Assembly: GCA_000212915.1 (NCBI GenBank)
Contig: CM001167.1
Coordinates: 1,170,780-1,234,779 of the forward strand
Reading direction: 5' to 3'
Length of the DNA stretch: 64,000 nt
From: Bacteroides coprosuis DSM 18011
GTDB lineage: Bacteria > Bacteroidota > Bacteroidia > Bacteroidales > Bacteroidaceae
Shown here: one piece after another, positions 35,814 through 45,164 of the stretch
How positions within the stretch are numbered: the first letter of the stretch is position 1
Layout of the letters: the number at the start of each line of letters is the position of its first letter
Made by a program: the position numbers and the translations under genes
Notes under the pieces: model-generated
The model's input: the letters and a program-made list of their open reading frames with translations, nothing else
The model's database searches: none
What the model was told of the DNA's origin: nothing

Positions 35814-36797
35814 TTATTTAGCTGAGCTAAAATATTTCAAGAACTGAGTACGTTCGAAATAATTGGCTCCACGAACATCTTGATGGTTTAGCTTTCCTTT
35901 AAACTGACTAATTTTTTCAAATCCTTTTTGATTCATCCAAGTAGCTAAGAATGTTAGCATTTTTCTGATTTCAGAATCAGATTTCTTATAAAGTACGCTG
36001 CAAATTTCCACAGCCGTAGCACCAGCTAAGATTGTTTTAATTATATCTTCTGGATTGTGTACTCCCCCTGATGCGGCATAATCTATTTTCTCAACTTCAG
36101 ATGAAGCAATGCCTATCCATCTAAGAGCATTAGATAACTCGCTTGGATGGCTTAGCACAGGTCCAGCTACGTGTTTCATTTTCTCTATATCTATATCTGG
36201 TTGATAGAATCTATTAAATAAAACAATTGCATCAGCACCATTAGCATAAAGTTGTTCTATTAAAACAATAGGATTAGTAAAATTATGTCCTAACTTCATA
36301 ATGATAGGAATTTTTACTGTATTCTTAATATGCTTTAAGATATCAATATGTCTTTGTTCAAAGGAACCATATTGGTATTTCACATTGGATTGTAGGGCTA
36401 GTATATTTATTTCAATTGCATCAGCACCAGCTGCCTCAATTTGTTTTGCAAAGTCAATCCATTCAGAGTCGCTATAGCAATTTATGCTAGCTATAATTGG
36501 TACTTCATTACAAACTGCTTTGCTATCTTTAATAAGAGATAGATATTCACTTAATTTGTGATGGCGTACATATTCTTGTAGGTAATCTGCTCCTTCTGAA
36601 TAAGCAGATGCATCGCTCATCATTTGATCAGTTTCAATAAGAATCTGCTCTTCAAAAAGTGATTTTAGTACAATAGCTCCAGCTCCTGCTTCAGCAAGCT
36701 TTTGGTTTTTCTCAGCTGTATTACTAAGTCCAGAGCTACTCACTATTATGGGGTTTCTCAGAGTAAGCCCTGCAAATGTTGTTTTTAAGTCGGTCAT
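35814..36797 (-). CDS. Dihydroorotate-dehydrogenase-like flavoprotein
   Basis: A 327-residue TIM-barrel protein of the DHOD family: it starts LKTTFAGLTLRNPIIVSSSG, has IIMKLGHN and ends with SGGVHNPEDIIKTILAGATAVEICSVLY, the FMN phosphate site. However, where class 1 enzymes have NxSCPN with the catalytic cysteine, this has EINILALQSN (from residue 129), so the base is missing. It is probably not PyrD; its substrate is unknown. It is the last gene of a minus-strand set starting with the HU/SPOR gene. Confidence 0.8.
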   Translation of the reverse strand: MTDLKTTFAGLTLRNPIIVSSSGLSNTAEKNQKLAEAGAGAIVLKSLFEEQILIETDQMMSDASAYSEGADYLQEYVRHHKLSEYLSLIKDSKAVCNEVPIIASINCYSDSEWIDFAKQIEAAGADAIEINILALQSNVKYQYGSFEQRHIDILKHIKNTVKIPIIMKLGHNFTNPIVLIEQLYANGADAIVLFNRFYQPDIDIEKMKHVAGPVLSHPSELSNALRWIGIASSEVEKIDYAASGGVHNPEDIIKTILAGATAVEICSVLYKKSDSEIRKMLTFLATWMNQKGFEKISQFKGKLNHQDVRGANYFERTQFLKYFSSAK

Positions 36798-36855
36798 GAT
36801 TACTATAGATTTTCGGAATTTTTACTTTTTAACTAAAGTAACTGATTTGTATGAA

Positions 36856-37527
36856 TTAATATATTCTTTCTCCAAATATTTTACTTCCTACACGAATTAA
36901 TGTACTTCCTTCTTTTATAGCGATAGGATAATCTTGCGACATGCCCATAGATATTTCTGTAAAGTCTTCATTAGTAGTAAAAAACTCCTTTTGTATTTCA
37001 CTAAAGAAATCTTTTAGAGCTTTAAATTCACTTTTTACCAGATTCTCATCTTCTGTGAATGTTGCCATGCCCATTACTCCTGCTATTTTAACATTTTTTA
37101 GTTCCTTCCATTTTCCTTCTTTGAGCATATCTCTACACTCTGTGAATGAGAATCCATATTTAGTATCTTCATCAGCAATATGTAGTTGTAATAAACAAGG
37201 AATAATTCGACCTTCTTTTTTGGCTTCTTTATTAATATTTTTAAGAAGTCTAAAAGTGTCAACGCTGTGAATTAACGAAATAAAAGGTGCAATATATTTG
37301 ATTTTATTGCTTTGTAAGTGTCCGATAAAATGCCATTGAATATCTTCTTGTGGAAGTTCTTCGTGTTTAGCTATTAATTCTTGAGCTTTACTTTCACCAA
37401 AGATACGTTGTCCTGCGTTGTAAGCTTCGCGAATATCATCTACACTATGGTATTTGGAAACAGCAACTAAGCGTACTTCTTCAGGAATTTGTTTTTGTAT
37501 CTCTTTCAGATTTGTAGTAATACTCAT
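36856..37527 (-). CDS. YggS-family PLP homeostasis protein
   Basis: A 223-residue single-domain fold-type III PLP protein. The PLP lysine is Lys25 in LVAVSKYHS; FGESKAQELIAKHEELP, WHFIGHLQSNKIKYI and SMGMSQDYPIAIKEGSTLIRVG are the family signatures. It binds PLP and balances free PLP and amino acid pools rather than catalysing a known reaction. The DUF4494 gene lies 15 bp upstream on the same strand, suggesting co-transcription. Confidence 0.92.
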   Translation of the reverse strand: MSITTNLKEIQKQIPEEVRLVAVSKYHSVDDIREAYNAGQRIFGESKAQELIAKHEELPQEDIQWHFIGHLQSNKIKYIAPFISLIHSVDTFRLLKNINKEAKKEGRIIPCLLQLHIADEDTKYGFSFTECRDMLKEGKWKELKNVKIAGVMGMATFTEDENLVKSEFKALKDFFSEIQKEFFTTNEDFTEISMGMSQDYPIAIKEGSTLIRVGSKIFGERIY

Positions 37528-37542
37528 ATTATAAAAATCTAT

Positions 37543-38022
37543 TTATTCTTGATCTGTTGATTCTAGTGAAACTTCAGGTTTATCAGCACCTTTATAGGGG
37601 TAAACATCCATAATAGGAGTTTCTGCTACTGATGAAATTTGGTAGTCGGCCATACTGCCCTCCATACCTTTATCTAGTTTTTTAATTGCATCTCTTAAAT
37701 CTGCAGCTTGAACTAGCATATAAGTTGATGATTTTTTTTCTGCTCCACTTTTTTCATCAAGTGTGATGAATGTGATTTTGCATTTGAACCAGCGGTCTGC
37801 AGCTTCTTCAGAGCTAAAGAAAATTTCACTATACTTGGCTCTTTTTATGTCTGAAACTGTGAATTCTCCAGAAATGAAAGGAGTGATTTCCTCTATAATT
37901 CTTGCTTCAGCTTCAGTAAAGCTTAGTGCATCGAAAAGATAAGGTTCTGAAACTTTTTTGCTAACGCCATTTTCCATCATTTTTTCATAGCGTACTTTGC
38001 ATTCAAACCAGTTATTCATCAT
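37543..38022 (-). CDS. DUF4494-type protein
   Basis: A 159-residue soluble protein starting MMNNWFECKVRYEKM. Two similar halves each contain WF(K/E)CK followed by a segment ending in a predicted strand, as if duplicated (WFECKVRYEKMMENG and WFKCKITFITLDEKSG). I recognise it as the DUF4494 family, found next to yggS in many Bacteroidales. Function unknown. A -7 box (TACCTTTG, minus strand, 38066-38059) lies about 40 bp upstream. Confidence 0.75.
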   Translation of the reverse strand: MMNNWFECKVRYEKMMENGVSKKVSEPYLFDALSFTEAEARIIEEITPFISGEFTVSDIKRAKYSEIFFSSEEAADRWFKCKITFITLDEKSGAEKKSSTYMLVQAADLRDAIKKLDKGMEGSMADYQISSVAETPIMDVYPYKGADKPEVSLESTDQE

Positions 38023-38136
38023 AATTTAACTTCTTCTTTTAAATATTAAAATGTAACGCAAAGGTACAAGAATATTTTTGGAATCGTTGACCCCAAAGCA
38101 TAAAAGAAGATAATAAGATGCTGCTGTTATCTTAAG

Positions 38137-38670
38137 CTATTGATTGTCTTCATCCTTTGTGTAAAGGATAAATGTTGTAGCTCCTGTAGTAATTACTTGG
38201 CCTGGTTCTATGATTTTTTTGTCACCTGGTAATATTTCGTCAGCCCCTAGGAATGTACCAGTCATACTGTCGTTATCCCATATAGTAAACACCAGTTTGC
38301 TTTCTTTGTTTTTCCCTACATGTATTACTGTATGCCTTCTATCCATGCTCATATCGCCAGTTTCAATTGGAATTGTAACTGATGATCCAGGTGAACGACG
38401 TCCTATTAAGTTCTCTCCTTCTTGAAGAGGAATCAGCTGTTTGAAAGTAAATACATTTTCTATGATAGAAATATATCCAAATGGAGTATCTATATTATCA
38501 GGAGACAGTACTTCGTCTTTTCGTGTTGATTTAAGAGAACTCTTACCTAAGCGAATGCGAAATTGTTTTCCACATTCATCGCAGACAAAAACCAAAGATT
38601 GACCTGATTCATATTTTTTCTCATTAAAATAAAGATAGTGATCACACTTGGGACAACGTACTCGTTTCAT
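38137..38670 (-). CDS. Zinc-ribbon and FHA-domain protein
   Basis: A 177-residue protein with an N-terminal four-cysteine zinc ribbon (CPKC at 6-9 and CDEC at 30-33) and a C-terminal FHA domain (LIGRRSPGSSVTIPIETG, then MSMDRRHTVIHV and DNDSMTGTFLGADEI). FHA domains bind phosphothreonine peptides. There is no kinase in the window. It follows the HU/SPOR gene after 9 bp on the same strand, so the two may act together at the envelope or nucleoid. Confidence 0.82.
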   Translation of the reverse strand: MKRVRCPKCDHYLYFNEKKYESGQSLVFVCDECGKQFRIRLGKSSLKSTRKDEVLSPDNIDTPFGYISIIENVFTFKQLIPLQEGENLIGRRSPGSSVTIPIETGDMSMDRRHTVIHVGKNKESKLVFTIWDNDSMTGTFLGADEILPGDKKIIEPGQVITTGATTFILYTKDEDNQ

Positions 38671-38679
38671 AAGCTATAT

Positions 38680-39756
38680 TTAGTTTGCTTGAAAAACCCA
38701 AGCATTTTGGTAAGCAGAGTTTTCTGTTACTTTAGATAATAATTGATAAGCTTCTTCCTTAGTTGTAAAGCATGCAGCACTTACTCTTGTGGGTCCTTGT
38801 TTGCTTAAAACCTGAGCTTCTGCATAGCCTTGTTCTTTTAATTGATTAACAAGATCCTCAGCATGCGATACTTTTATAGAGCTTGCGACAATGATATGAA
38901 AAGGCTTGTTTTCTGTTTTAACTATAGGCTGTATAGAGTTACTACTTTCTTCTGCCGGAATACTTCTTTCTGCTAATACTTCTTTTTCTGAAGGAGTGAT
39001 ACGAGAAATAGTGATTGTTTCAGGAGATATCTCTTCTTCTACTGGTTTTACTTCTGGTGTAGATTCTTCTATATGAAGGGGAGTAGTAGTAATATTAATC
39101 TTCTTAGAATGACTCCATAATTCAGTGGGAACTACTTTGGCATAGTTTGCATCAATGATTTCTGTATTTTCAATTGGAGCTGAGAATAAGAAAAATGACA
39201 TTATAGCAATGAATGAAACAGCAACGGTGCCAATATATCCAAAAGAAGTAGTTTTAGTTGGGATGAAAGTTTCCTTTTGTTGAGTCTTTTTACTGTCTGT
39301 AAACAAATCTTTATGTACATAGCTAGCTTGTATCTGATTGATTTCTAGCATTTCAAAAGATTTTAGTCCATACAAAAGAGGACAATCTAAAGCATTTTCT
39401 CTTGCTTTAAATGAATATTTATTATTAGCATCACAATACAATGTACCAATACCTTCTAGCTCGGCTATTCCATTTTCTTCTAGTGTACTACGTAGATTAT
39501 CAATAGCTTCGGTTATTAACAGTTGAGCCTTTTGCATACTAATCTTATCAACAGCCATATATGACTGAATTAGTAAGCCATCATTTAAGTTTAACTGATC
39601 GTTGAAGCCAATGGTGCGAGTAGGAGGTATGAAGAGATTGTTTTTCTGATCTCTTATGGCTGGCCTATAGTGTGCTATAAAGCCACCAAAGCCAGGTATG
39701 ATTGCAAAATCACTATCTAAAAGTAATTTGTGTAAATGTCGTGCCAATTCATTCAT
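38680..39756 (-). CDS. CCDC81-type HU domain and SPOR domain protein
   Basis: A 358-residue protein. Residues 1-140 match the prokaryotic CCDC81-like HU domains (LARHLHKLLLDSDFAIIPGF, then LEENGIAELEGIGTLYC). A single membrane span follows near 175-193 (FGYIGTVAVSFIAIMSFFLF), then a Pro/Glu-rich linker, and a C-terminal SPOR domain (FHIIVASSIKVSHAEDLVNQL). SPOR domains bind denuded septal glycan, so the protein could connect an HU-like cytoplasmic domain with the division site. A -7 box (TATTTTTG, minus strand, 39768-39761) lies just upstream. Confidence 0.82.
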   Translation of the reverse strand: MNELARHLHKLLLDSDFAIIPGFGGFIAHYRPAIRDQKNNLFIPPTRTIGFNDQLNLNDGLLIQSYMAVDKISMQKAQLLITEAIDNLRSTLEENGIAELEGIGTLYCDANNKYSFKARENALDCPLLYGLKSFEMLEINQIQASYVHKDLFTDSKKTQQKETFIPTKTTSFGYIGTVAVSFIAIMSFFLFSAPIENTEIIDANYAKVVPTELWSHSKKINITTTPLHIEESTPEVKPVEEEISPETITISRITPSEKEVLAERSIPAEESSNSIQPIVKTENKPFHIIVASSIKVSHAEDLVNQLKEQGYAEAQVLSKQGPTRVSAACFTTKEEAYQLLSKVTENSAYQNAWVFQAN

Positions 39757-40135
39757 GGTGCAAAAATAGTGCTTTTTATTTTATAAAGCCATCAAAAAAT
39801 TAAATAAGTTATAAACAAAAAATGTTGATGACTCCTGTATTCATCTAAGGTTTAATTAACTCTTTGGAACAGTATATTTATAAGGTTATATAAGAATGCG
39901 ATGTTGTTCTAAGAGATATATGAGGAAGATAATAAAATGTATTTAAGTATCATAATTTTAGCAGAGTATTATCTCGATGATTTTGCAGATAAAAAAATGT
40001 ATAGTCGATTATATTTTCTATTTTTGTCTAGCCTTTAACTATTATATGGTAAAATATTTCATTAATTATTTGGCCTACTTGTAGTTATGCTGTATAAAAT
40101 ATAAGGTACTTGAATATAATTAGGATTATATAAAT
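39757..40135. other. Intergenic region upstream of ugd
   Basis: AT-rich spacer between divergent genes. It holds the -7 box of the HU/SPOR gene next to 39757 and a TATTTTTG box at 40019-40026 that could serve ugd, though without a -33 TTG at the right distance. No gene, repeat or hairpin stands out. Confidence 0.5.
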
Positions 40136-41449
40136 ATGAAGATAGCGATTGTTGGAACAGGATATGTGGGGTTAGTAACCGGGACTTGTTTTGCCGAAAT
40201 TGGTGTAAATGTAACTTGTGTTGATACCAATATAGATAAAATTGAATCTTTAAGAAGAGGAGATGTTCCAATTTATGAAAATGGTTTAGAAGATTTAGTT
40301 AAGAGAAATGTAGAAGCTGGGCGTCTTCATTTTAGCACAGATTTAACTCAATGTTTGAATGAAGTTTCTGTTGTCTTTATTGCTGTGGGAACTCCACCAG
40401 ATGAAGATGGTAGTGCAGATTTAAAGTATGTCCTTGAAGTTTCCCGTACTATAGGTTGTAATATGAATAAACATCTTTTGGTTGTTACTAAGAGTACTGT
40501 ACCTGTAGGAACCTCTATAAAAGTACGTCAGGCTATACAAGAGGAGTTGACAAAAAGAAATGCGACAATAGAGTTTGATGTGGCTTCTAATCCTGAATTT
40601 TTAAAAGAAGGTAATGCCATTGCTGATTTTATGAGTCCTGATAGGGTAGTTGTAGGGATTGAGTCAGACAAAGCTAAGTCAATAATGACAAAACTTTATA
40701 AGCCATTCTTATTAAATAACTTCCGAGTTATATTTATGGATATTGCTTCAGCTGAAATGACTAAATACGCAGCAAACTCCATGCTTGCTACTCGTATTAG
40801 CTTTATGAATGATATTGCTAATTTATGTGAGTTGGTTGGCGCTGATGTGAATATGGTGCGATTAGGTATTGGCTCAGATACTCGTATAGGTCGTAAATTT
40901 TTATATCCAGGCATAGGTTATGGTGGATCTTGTTTCCCTAAAGATATTAAAGCTTTAATCCGAACAGGGCAGGAAAATAAATATAACCTGGAGGTTCTTG
41001 AAGCTGTAGATGCAGTGAATGAACGACAAAAACGAGTTTTATTTGATAAGTTAAAGGATTATTATAAAGACGACTTAAAAGGAAAAACCATTGCTTTATG
41101 GGGGCTGTCTTTTAAACCTGAAACGGATGATATGCGTGAAGCCCCTTCTCTGGTAATCATAGATTTACTATTAAAAGCGGGTTGTAAAGTTAGAGTATAT
41201 GATCCTGCAGCAATGGATGAATGTCAAAGAAGAATTGGTGATGCTGTATTTTATGCTAAAGATCATTATGAAGCTGTGTTAGAAGCTGATGCTTTAATGT
41301 TGGTAACCGAATGGAAAGAGTTCCGTTTGCCTTCATGGGCTGTAGTTAAGAAAACAATGAATCATGCTGTTCTTTTTGATGGAAGGAATATCTATGAAAA
41401 GGAAGAGCTAGAAGAGAATGGTTTTGACTATTTTTGCATTGGTTTGTAA
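40136..41449 (+). CDS. ugd: UDP-glucose 6-dehydrogenase
   Basis: A 437-residue NAD-dependent sugar-nucleotide dehydrogenase. The N-terminal Rossmann motif is GTGYVGLVTG, EFLKEGNAIADFMSPDRVVVG is the substrate region, and the catalytic cysteine is Cys266 in GYGGSCFPKD. It oxidises UDP-glucose to UDP-glucuronate for capsule or other polysaccharides. No polysaccharide cluster adjoins it. UDP-N-acetylmannosamine dehydrogenase is the main alternative, but the motif set favours UDP-glucose. Confidence 0.9.
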   Translation: MKIAIVGTGYVGLVTGTCFAEIGVNVTCVDTNIDKIESLRRGDVPIYENGLEDLVKRNVEAGRLHFSTDLTQCLNEVSVVFIAVGTPPDEDGSADLKYVLEVSRTIGCNMNKHLLVVTKSTVPVGTSIKVRQAIQEELTKRNATIEFDVASNPEFLKEGNAIADFMSPDRVVVGIESDKAKSIMTKLYKPFLLNNFRVIFMDIASAEMTKYAANSMLATRISFMNDIANLCELVGADVNMVRLGIGSDTRIGRKFLYPGIGYGGSCFPKDIKALIRTGQENKYNLEVLEAVDAVNERQKRVLFDKLKDYYKDDLKGKTIALWGLSFKPETDDMREAPSLVIIDLLLKAGCKVRVYDPAAMDECQRRIGDAVFYAKDHYEAVLEADALMLVTEWKEFRLPSWAVVKKTMNHAVLFDGRNIYEKEELEENGFDYFCIGL

Positions 41450-41545
41450 TATTATTATTTGTGAGGATGAATAACTTATGAATTGCTTCTCTTTCCTTTA
41501 GATTACAATTATTATTATCTATATTTAGTATATAAAGATTATCTG

Positions 41546-42373
41546 ATGAAATTAACATTACTCTTATTTTTGGTTATGTCTCTTTTCTCTTGTGGACAAA
41601 AAACAGGTTCAGAGAAAGAGGGAGATGGTGTTAAACCTAAACTGAAAGAAAATATGCAGGCTAAAGAGTTGTTGCAAGGAGTATGGTATGATGATGATTC
41701 AGGTACACCTCTTCTATTAGTAAAAGGAGATACATTGCGTTTTATAGATCAATCTGATTCTTCTATGGAGTTTATGATTGTAAAAGATAGTTTGTATACT
41801 TATGGCTATGATGTTGTTAGTTATAAAATAGATAAGCAATCTCCTTATGAGTTTTGGTTTCACTCTTTATCTGATCGAATTGTAAAATTGTATAAGTCAG
41901 AAAATTTAGAAGATTCTTTGTTTTTTATGGATAACTTCCCACCCGAACCTATTCCTATTTATACGGAAGTTGTTCAGAAAGATTCTGTAGTCTTTTATAA
42001 TGACCGAAGATATAGAGGGTATGTTTATATTAATCCATCTACAATGAAGGTTAATAAACCTACTTATTCAGATGAAGGAATACGTATTGATAATATTTTT
42101 TATGATAACGTAATCCATATCTGTGTTTATGAAGGACAAAATAGTCTATTTGCTAGAGATGTGTTGAAAAAAGATTTTCAATCCTTAGTTACTGATACCT
42201 TTTATGAACAAGCTGTTTTAGCTGATATGGATTTTGATGGGGTAGATAAAAATGGCTATCATTTTACTGCACGACTAGGTATTCCAGAAAGTTTTACTCA
42301 TAATTTAATATCAGTGACAATCAGTTTCGAGGGAAAAATGAGTTTAGCACTGAAGGAGTTGAAGATGGAATAG
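41546..42373 (+). CDS. Putative lipoprotein of unknown function
   Basis: A 275-residue protein from ATG 41546, where a lipoprotein signal starts (LTLLLFLVMSLFSCGQ); the longer frame adds 21 residues that would bury it. The lipidated cysteine is about residue 16. The mature part has LLQGVWYDDDSGTPLLLVKGDTLRF near its start and FYEQAVLADMDFDGVDKNGYHFTARLGIPES at its end. It resembles DUF4738-type Bacteroides lipoproteins, but this is uncertain. It is the last gene before a strong terminator. Confidence 0.65.
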   Translation: MKLTLLLFLVMSLFSCGQKTGSEKEGDGVKPKLKENMQAKELLQGVWYDDDSGTPLLLVKGDTLRFIDQSDSSMEFMIVKDSLYTYGYDVVSYKIDKQSPYEFWFHSLSDRIVKLYKSENLEDSLFFMDNFPPEPIPIYTEVVQKDSVVFYNDRRYRGYVYINPSTMKVNKPTYSDEGIRIDNIFYDNVIHICVYEGQNSLFARDVLKKDFQSLVTDTFYEQAVLADMDFDGVDKNGYHFTARLGIPESFTHNLISVTISFEGKMSLALKELKME

Positions 42374-42391
42374 AAAATAAATTAGATACAG

Positions 42392-42417
42392 AAAAAGGCG
42401 TTGCAACGCCTTTTTTT
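42392..42417. terminator. Terminator after the lipoprotein gene
   Basis: A perfect 12-bp palindromic stem centred at 42403/42404 with GGCGTTG arms, flanked by A and T runs (T-run from 42411). Confidence 0.85.
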
Positions 42418-42463
42418 ATGTTTTAAAATGATCTAAATTCATCCATCTTTTTTTGATAAATCC

Positions 42464-43678
42464 TTATTTCCTTCTAGATCCTCTATTCTTTTTAAATCCT
42501 CCTTTATTACTTTGTGTTCTCCTTTTGGGAGTATATTCAGGTGCGTCACCAAATTCTGTAGGAATAGGTATCTTAAAAATGTCTTTTTCTAGAAAATCTT
42601 CGATTTCCAAAAAGTTTTGTTGATCCTTTGTGTTGACAAAGGTTATTGCAACACCATCATTGTTTGCCCTAGCAGTACGACCAATTCTATGTACATAATC
42701 TTCACTGTCATTGGGTACATCGTAATTTATCACTAAGCGAATGTCATCTACATCTATTCCTCGAGCAATAATATCAGTTCCTACTAATATATCTATATTG
42801 CCAGCTTTGAAGTTTTGGAGCATTTCCTCTCTAGTCTTTTGATTTAGGTCAGAGTGAATTTCTCCTACTTTCAGATCCATTTTTTTTAGCGCTCTAGCTA
42901 CTTCTTTAACTTTAGCTTTAGAAGAAGCAAAAACAAGAGATTTCTCTGATTTACTTTTAGAGAATAGATCATTGATGATATTTAGTTTTTGGCCTTCATA
43001 GCATACATAAGCGGCTTGGAGTATTTTTTCGGCAGGTTTGGATACAGCTAATTTTATTTCTTCTGGATTGTGAAGAATGTTCTGTGCTAGTTTTTGAATT
43101 TTATCGGGCATGGTGGCGGAGAACATTATAGTTTGTCTCTCCTTTGGTAAATATTGCGCAATTTGCATAATATCATCAAAGAAGCCCATATCAAGCATCC
43201 TATCTGCTTCATCAAGTATGAAGTGTTTCACTTCAGACAAATCAACATAACCGAGTTTTAGGTGAGACAATAGTCTGCCTGGAGTTGCGATAACTACTTC
43301 GGCTCCCATTGTAAGACCTCTTTTTTGCTGTTCAAAAGCAATGCCATCACTTCCTCCATATATAGCCACACTCGAGACAGATAGAAAATAGGAGAAGCCC
43401 TCCATCTGTTGATCTATTTGTTGAGCGAGTTCTCTAGTGGGAGACATGATGATGCAGTTGACTTTATCTGGTATGTGTTTCCCTTCCGATAGCTTATCTA
43501 GTATAGGCAATAAGAAGGCAGCAGTTTTACCTGTACCTGTTTGCGCTACTGCAATTAAATCTTTGTTTTCTAAGATGATTGGAATAGCTTTTTCTTGAAT
43601 AGGAGTTGACTCCTCAAAATTCATTGCATCGAGAGCTTCAAGAACGCTATCGTGTAAATTGAGTTCGGAAAACTTCAT
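42464..43678 (-). CDS. DEAD-box ATP-dependent RNA helicase (RhlE-like)
   Basis: A 404-residue helicase. The Q motif (FEESTPIQEKAIP), motif I AQTGTGKTAAF, motif Ia PTRELAQQ, DEAD box (FILDEADRMLDMGF), SAT, and motif VI HRIGRTARA are all present. A short basic tail (RRTQSNKGGFKKNRGSRRK) probably helps RNA binding. It fits the RhlE branch and is likely involved in ribosome assembly or mRNA turnover. It has a near-consensus promoter 24 bp upstream. Confidence 0.92.
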   Translation of the reverse strand: MKFSELNLHDSVLEALDAMNFEESTPIQEKAIPIILENKDLIAVAQTGTGKTAAFLLPILDKLSEGKHIPDKVNCIIMSPTRELAQQIDQQMEGFSYFLSVSSVAIYGGSDGIAFEQQKRGLTMGAEVVIATPGRLLSHLKLGYVDLSEVKHFILDEADRMLDMGFFDDIMQIAQYLPKERQTIMFSATMPDKIQKLAQNILHNPEEIKLAVSKPAEKILQAAYVCYEGQKLNIINDLFSKSKSEKSLVFASSKAKVKEVARALKKMDLKVGEIHSDLNQKTREEMLQNFKAGNIDILVGTDIIARGIDVDDIRLVINYDVPNDSEDYVHRIGRTARANNDGVAITFVNTKDQQNFLEIEDFLEKDIFKIPIPTEFGDAPEYTPKRRTQSNKGGFKKNRGSRRK

Positions 43679-43701
43679 AATATGTATTTTCTCTTTTTAT
43701 A

Positions 43702-43733
43702 CAAAGATAATAGTTAATGTAGCGAGCTACAAA
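43702..43733 (-). promoter_or_regulatory. Promoter of the DEAD-box helicase gene
   Basis: On the minus strand TTTG (43733-43730), about 20 bp, then TATCTTTG (43709-43702), a full match to the Bacteroidetes consensus. Transcription would start about 17 nt before the ATG. Confidence 0.65.
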
Positions 43734-43784
43734 GTAAGTTGATGCTTTTTGTTTCTACAACTATAAATAAAAAGGAAAGAGGGT

Positions 43785-45020
43785 TTATAAGCGTCCTAAA
43801 TCTTCTAAGTGTGAATCTTTAAAGCCTAAGAAATAGAGTACTCCATCTAAACCTATTGTATTGATAGATTGCTCTGCATTTTCTTTTACTTTGGGCTTGG
43901 CGTGAAAAGCAATACCAAGTCCTGCTTCATTGAGCATTGGTAGGTCATTTGCTCCATCACCTACAGCTATGGTCTGGGCAATATCTACCTTTTCTTTTGC
44001 TGCTATTTCATGAAGTAATTCAACTTTTCTTTGTCCATCCACTATTTCACCTAAATAATGCCCCGTTAATTTGCCTTCTTTTATTTCTAATTGATTGGCA
44101 TATACATAATCTATATCATATTTTTTTTGTAGATATTTACCGAAATAAGTGAACCCTCCCGACAAAATAGCCACTTTATAACCATGTTTCTTGAGTACAT
44201 ACATTAATCTATCAACACCTTCCGTTATCGGTAGATTCTTAGCAATTTCTATCATAACACTTTCATCGAGCCCTTTGAGAAGAGAAACTCTTTTTTTGAA
44301 ACTTTGTTTGAAGTCTATTTCCCCACGCATGGCACTAGCTGTTATCGCTTTTACCTGATCTCCTACACCTGCTCGCATAGCCAATTCATCAATTACTTCT
44401 GTTTGAATAAGTGTAGAGTCCATGTCAAAACAGATAAGCCGACGCATTCGGCGATACATACTATCTTCTTGTAAAGAATAATCTACACCCAAGTTGCGAG
44501 ATAGAGCCATAAGCTCTTTTTGCATTTGTGTTGGGTTTAATGGAGTACCCCTTAGAGAGAATTCAACGCAAGCTCTAATGTTTGATTTCGTTTCATCGAG
44601 AGGTATTCTACCCGTTAGTCTTTTAATCGTATCTATATTAAGCTTTTGCTTAATAATAATCTGTGTAGTTTCTGCAATTTGTTGGGCCGTAATTTTTCGT
44701 CCAAGAAGCGTAAGAATATATCTGTTTTTACCTTGTTGGTTTACCCAGGAATTATAATCGTGTTCAGAAATATTTTGGAAATGAGATTGAACTCCTAGTA
44801 AATGGCTCTGTTTTTTTAATTCTGATAACAAATCATCTTCTTTTGATTTGTCAATTTGACAAAGAATTCCGAGTGTCATAGATTGATGAATATCTGCTTG
44901 ACCAATATCTAGAACAGTTGCATTAAAGTCTGCCAATGTCTGAGTAATGATATGCGTTAAGCCAGGTCTATCAACACCTGCGATACGAATTTGAATTAAT
45001 TTCGAACCTTTATTTTCCAT
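43785..45020 (-). CDS. serB: Phosphoserine phosphatase with N-terminal ACT domains
   Basis: A 411-residue protein. Residues 1-90 form an ACT domain (IRIAGVDRPGLTHIITQTLADF), a second ACT-like part spans about 100-185, and the HAD phosphatase follows with DMDST (Asp199 nucleophile, Asp201 acid), SGGFTYF and VGDGANDLPML. It dephosphorylates phosphoserine to serine. The double ACT arrangement suggests amino-acid feedback. A -7 box TACTTTTG (minus strand, 45052-45045) lies 25 bp upstream. Confidence 0.92.
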   Translation of the reverse strand: MENKGSKLIQIRIAGVDRPGLTHIITQTLADFNATVLDIGQADIHQSMTLGILCQIDKSKEDDLLSELKKQSHLLGVQSHFQNISEHDYNSWVNQQGKNRYILTLLGRKITAQQIAETTQIIIKQKLNIDTIKRLTGRIPLDETKSNIRACVEFSLRGTPLNPTQMQKELMALSRNLGVDYSLQEDSMYRRMRRLICFDMDSTLIQTEVIDELAMRAGVGDQVKAITASAMRGEIDFKQSFKKRVSLLKGLDESVMIEIAKNLPITEGVDRLMYVLKKHGYKVAILSGGFTYFGKYLQKKYDIDYVYANQLEIKEGKLTGHYLGEIVDGQRKVELLHEIAAKEKVDIAQTIAVGDGANDLPMLNEAGLGIAFHAKPKVKENAEQSINTIGLDGVLYFLGFKDSHLEDLGRL

Positions 45021-45125
45021 TTTCCAAATTATTTTTTGTCTTTACAAAAGTAGCGAAAATAAGCTGATAGTCGAGTTTTATGCTTGCTTTAATAAGTTAC
45101 ATAAAGTGTTTATTAGTATTAATTA

Positions 45126-45158
45126 TTTGGAAGTTAGTATTTTAATTCCATACCTTTG
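45126..45158 (+). promoter_or_regulatory. Promoter of the cysteine-less redoxin gene
   Basis: TTTG at 45126-45129, a 21-bp spacer and TACCTTTG at 45151-45158, matching the Bacteroidetes consensus. It implies a leader of about 125 nt before the ATG at 45292. Confidence 0.65.
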
Positions 45159-45164
45159 TAGTCG

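Noticed and set aside
35814-36797. A genuine pyrD
   Set aside because: The catalytic NxSCPN segment is absent, so only a DHOD-like label is supported.
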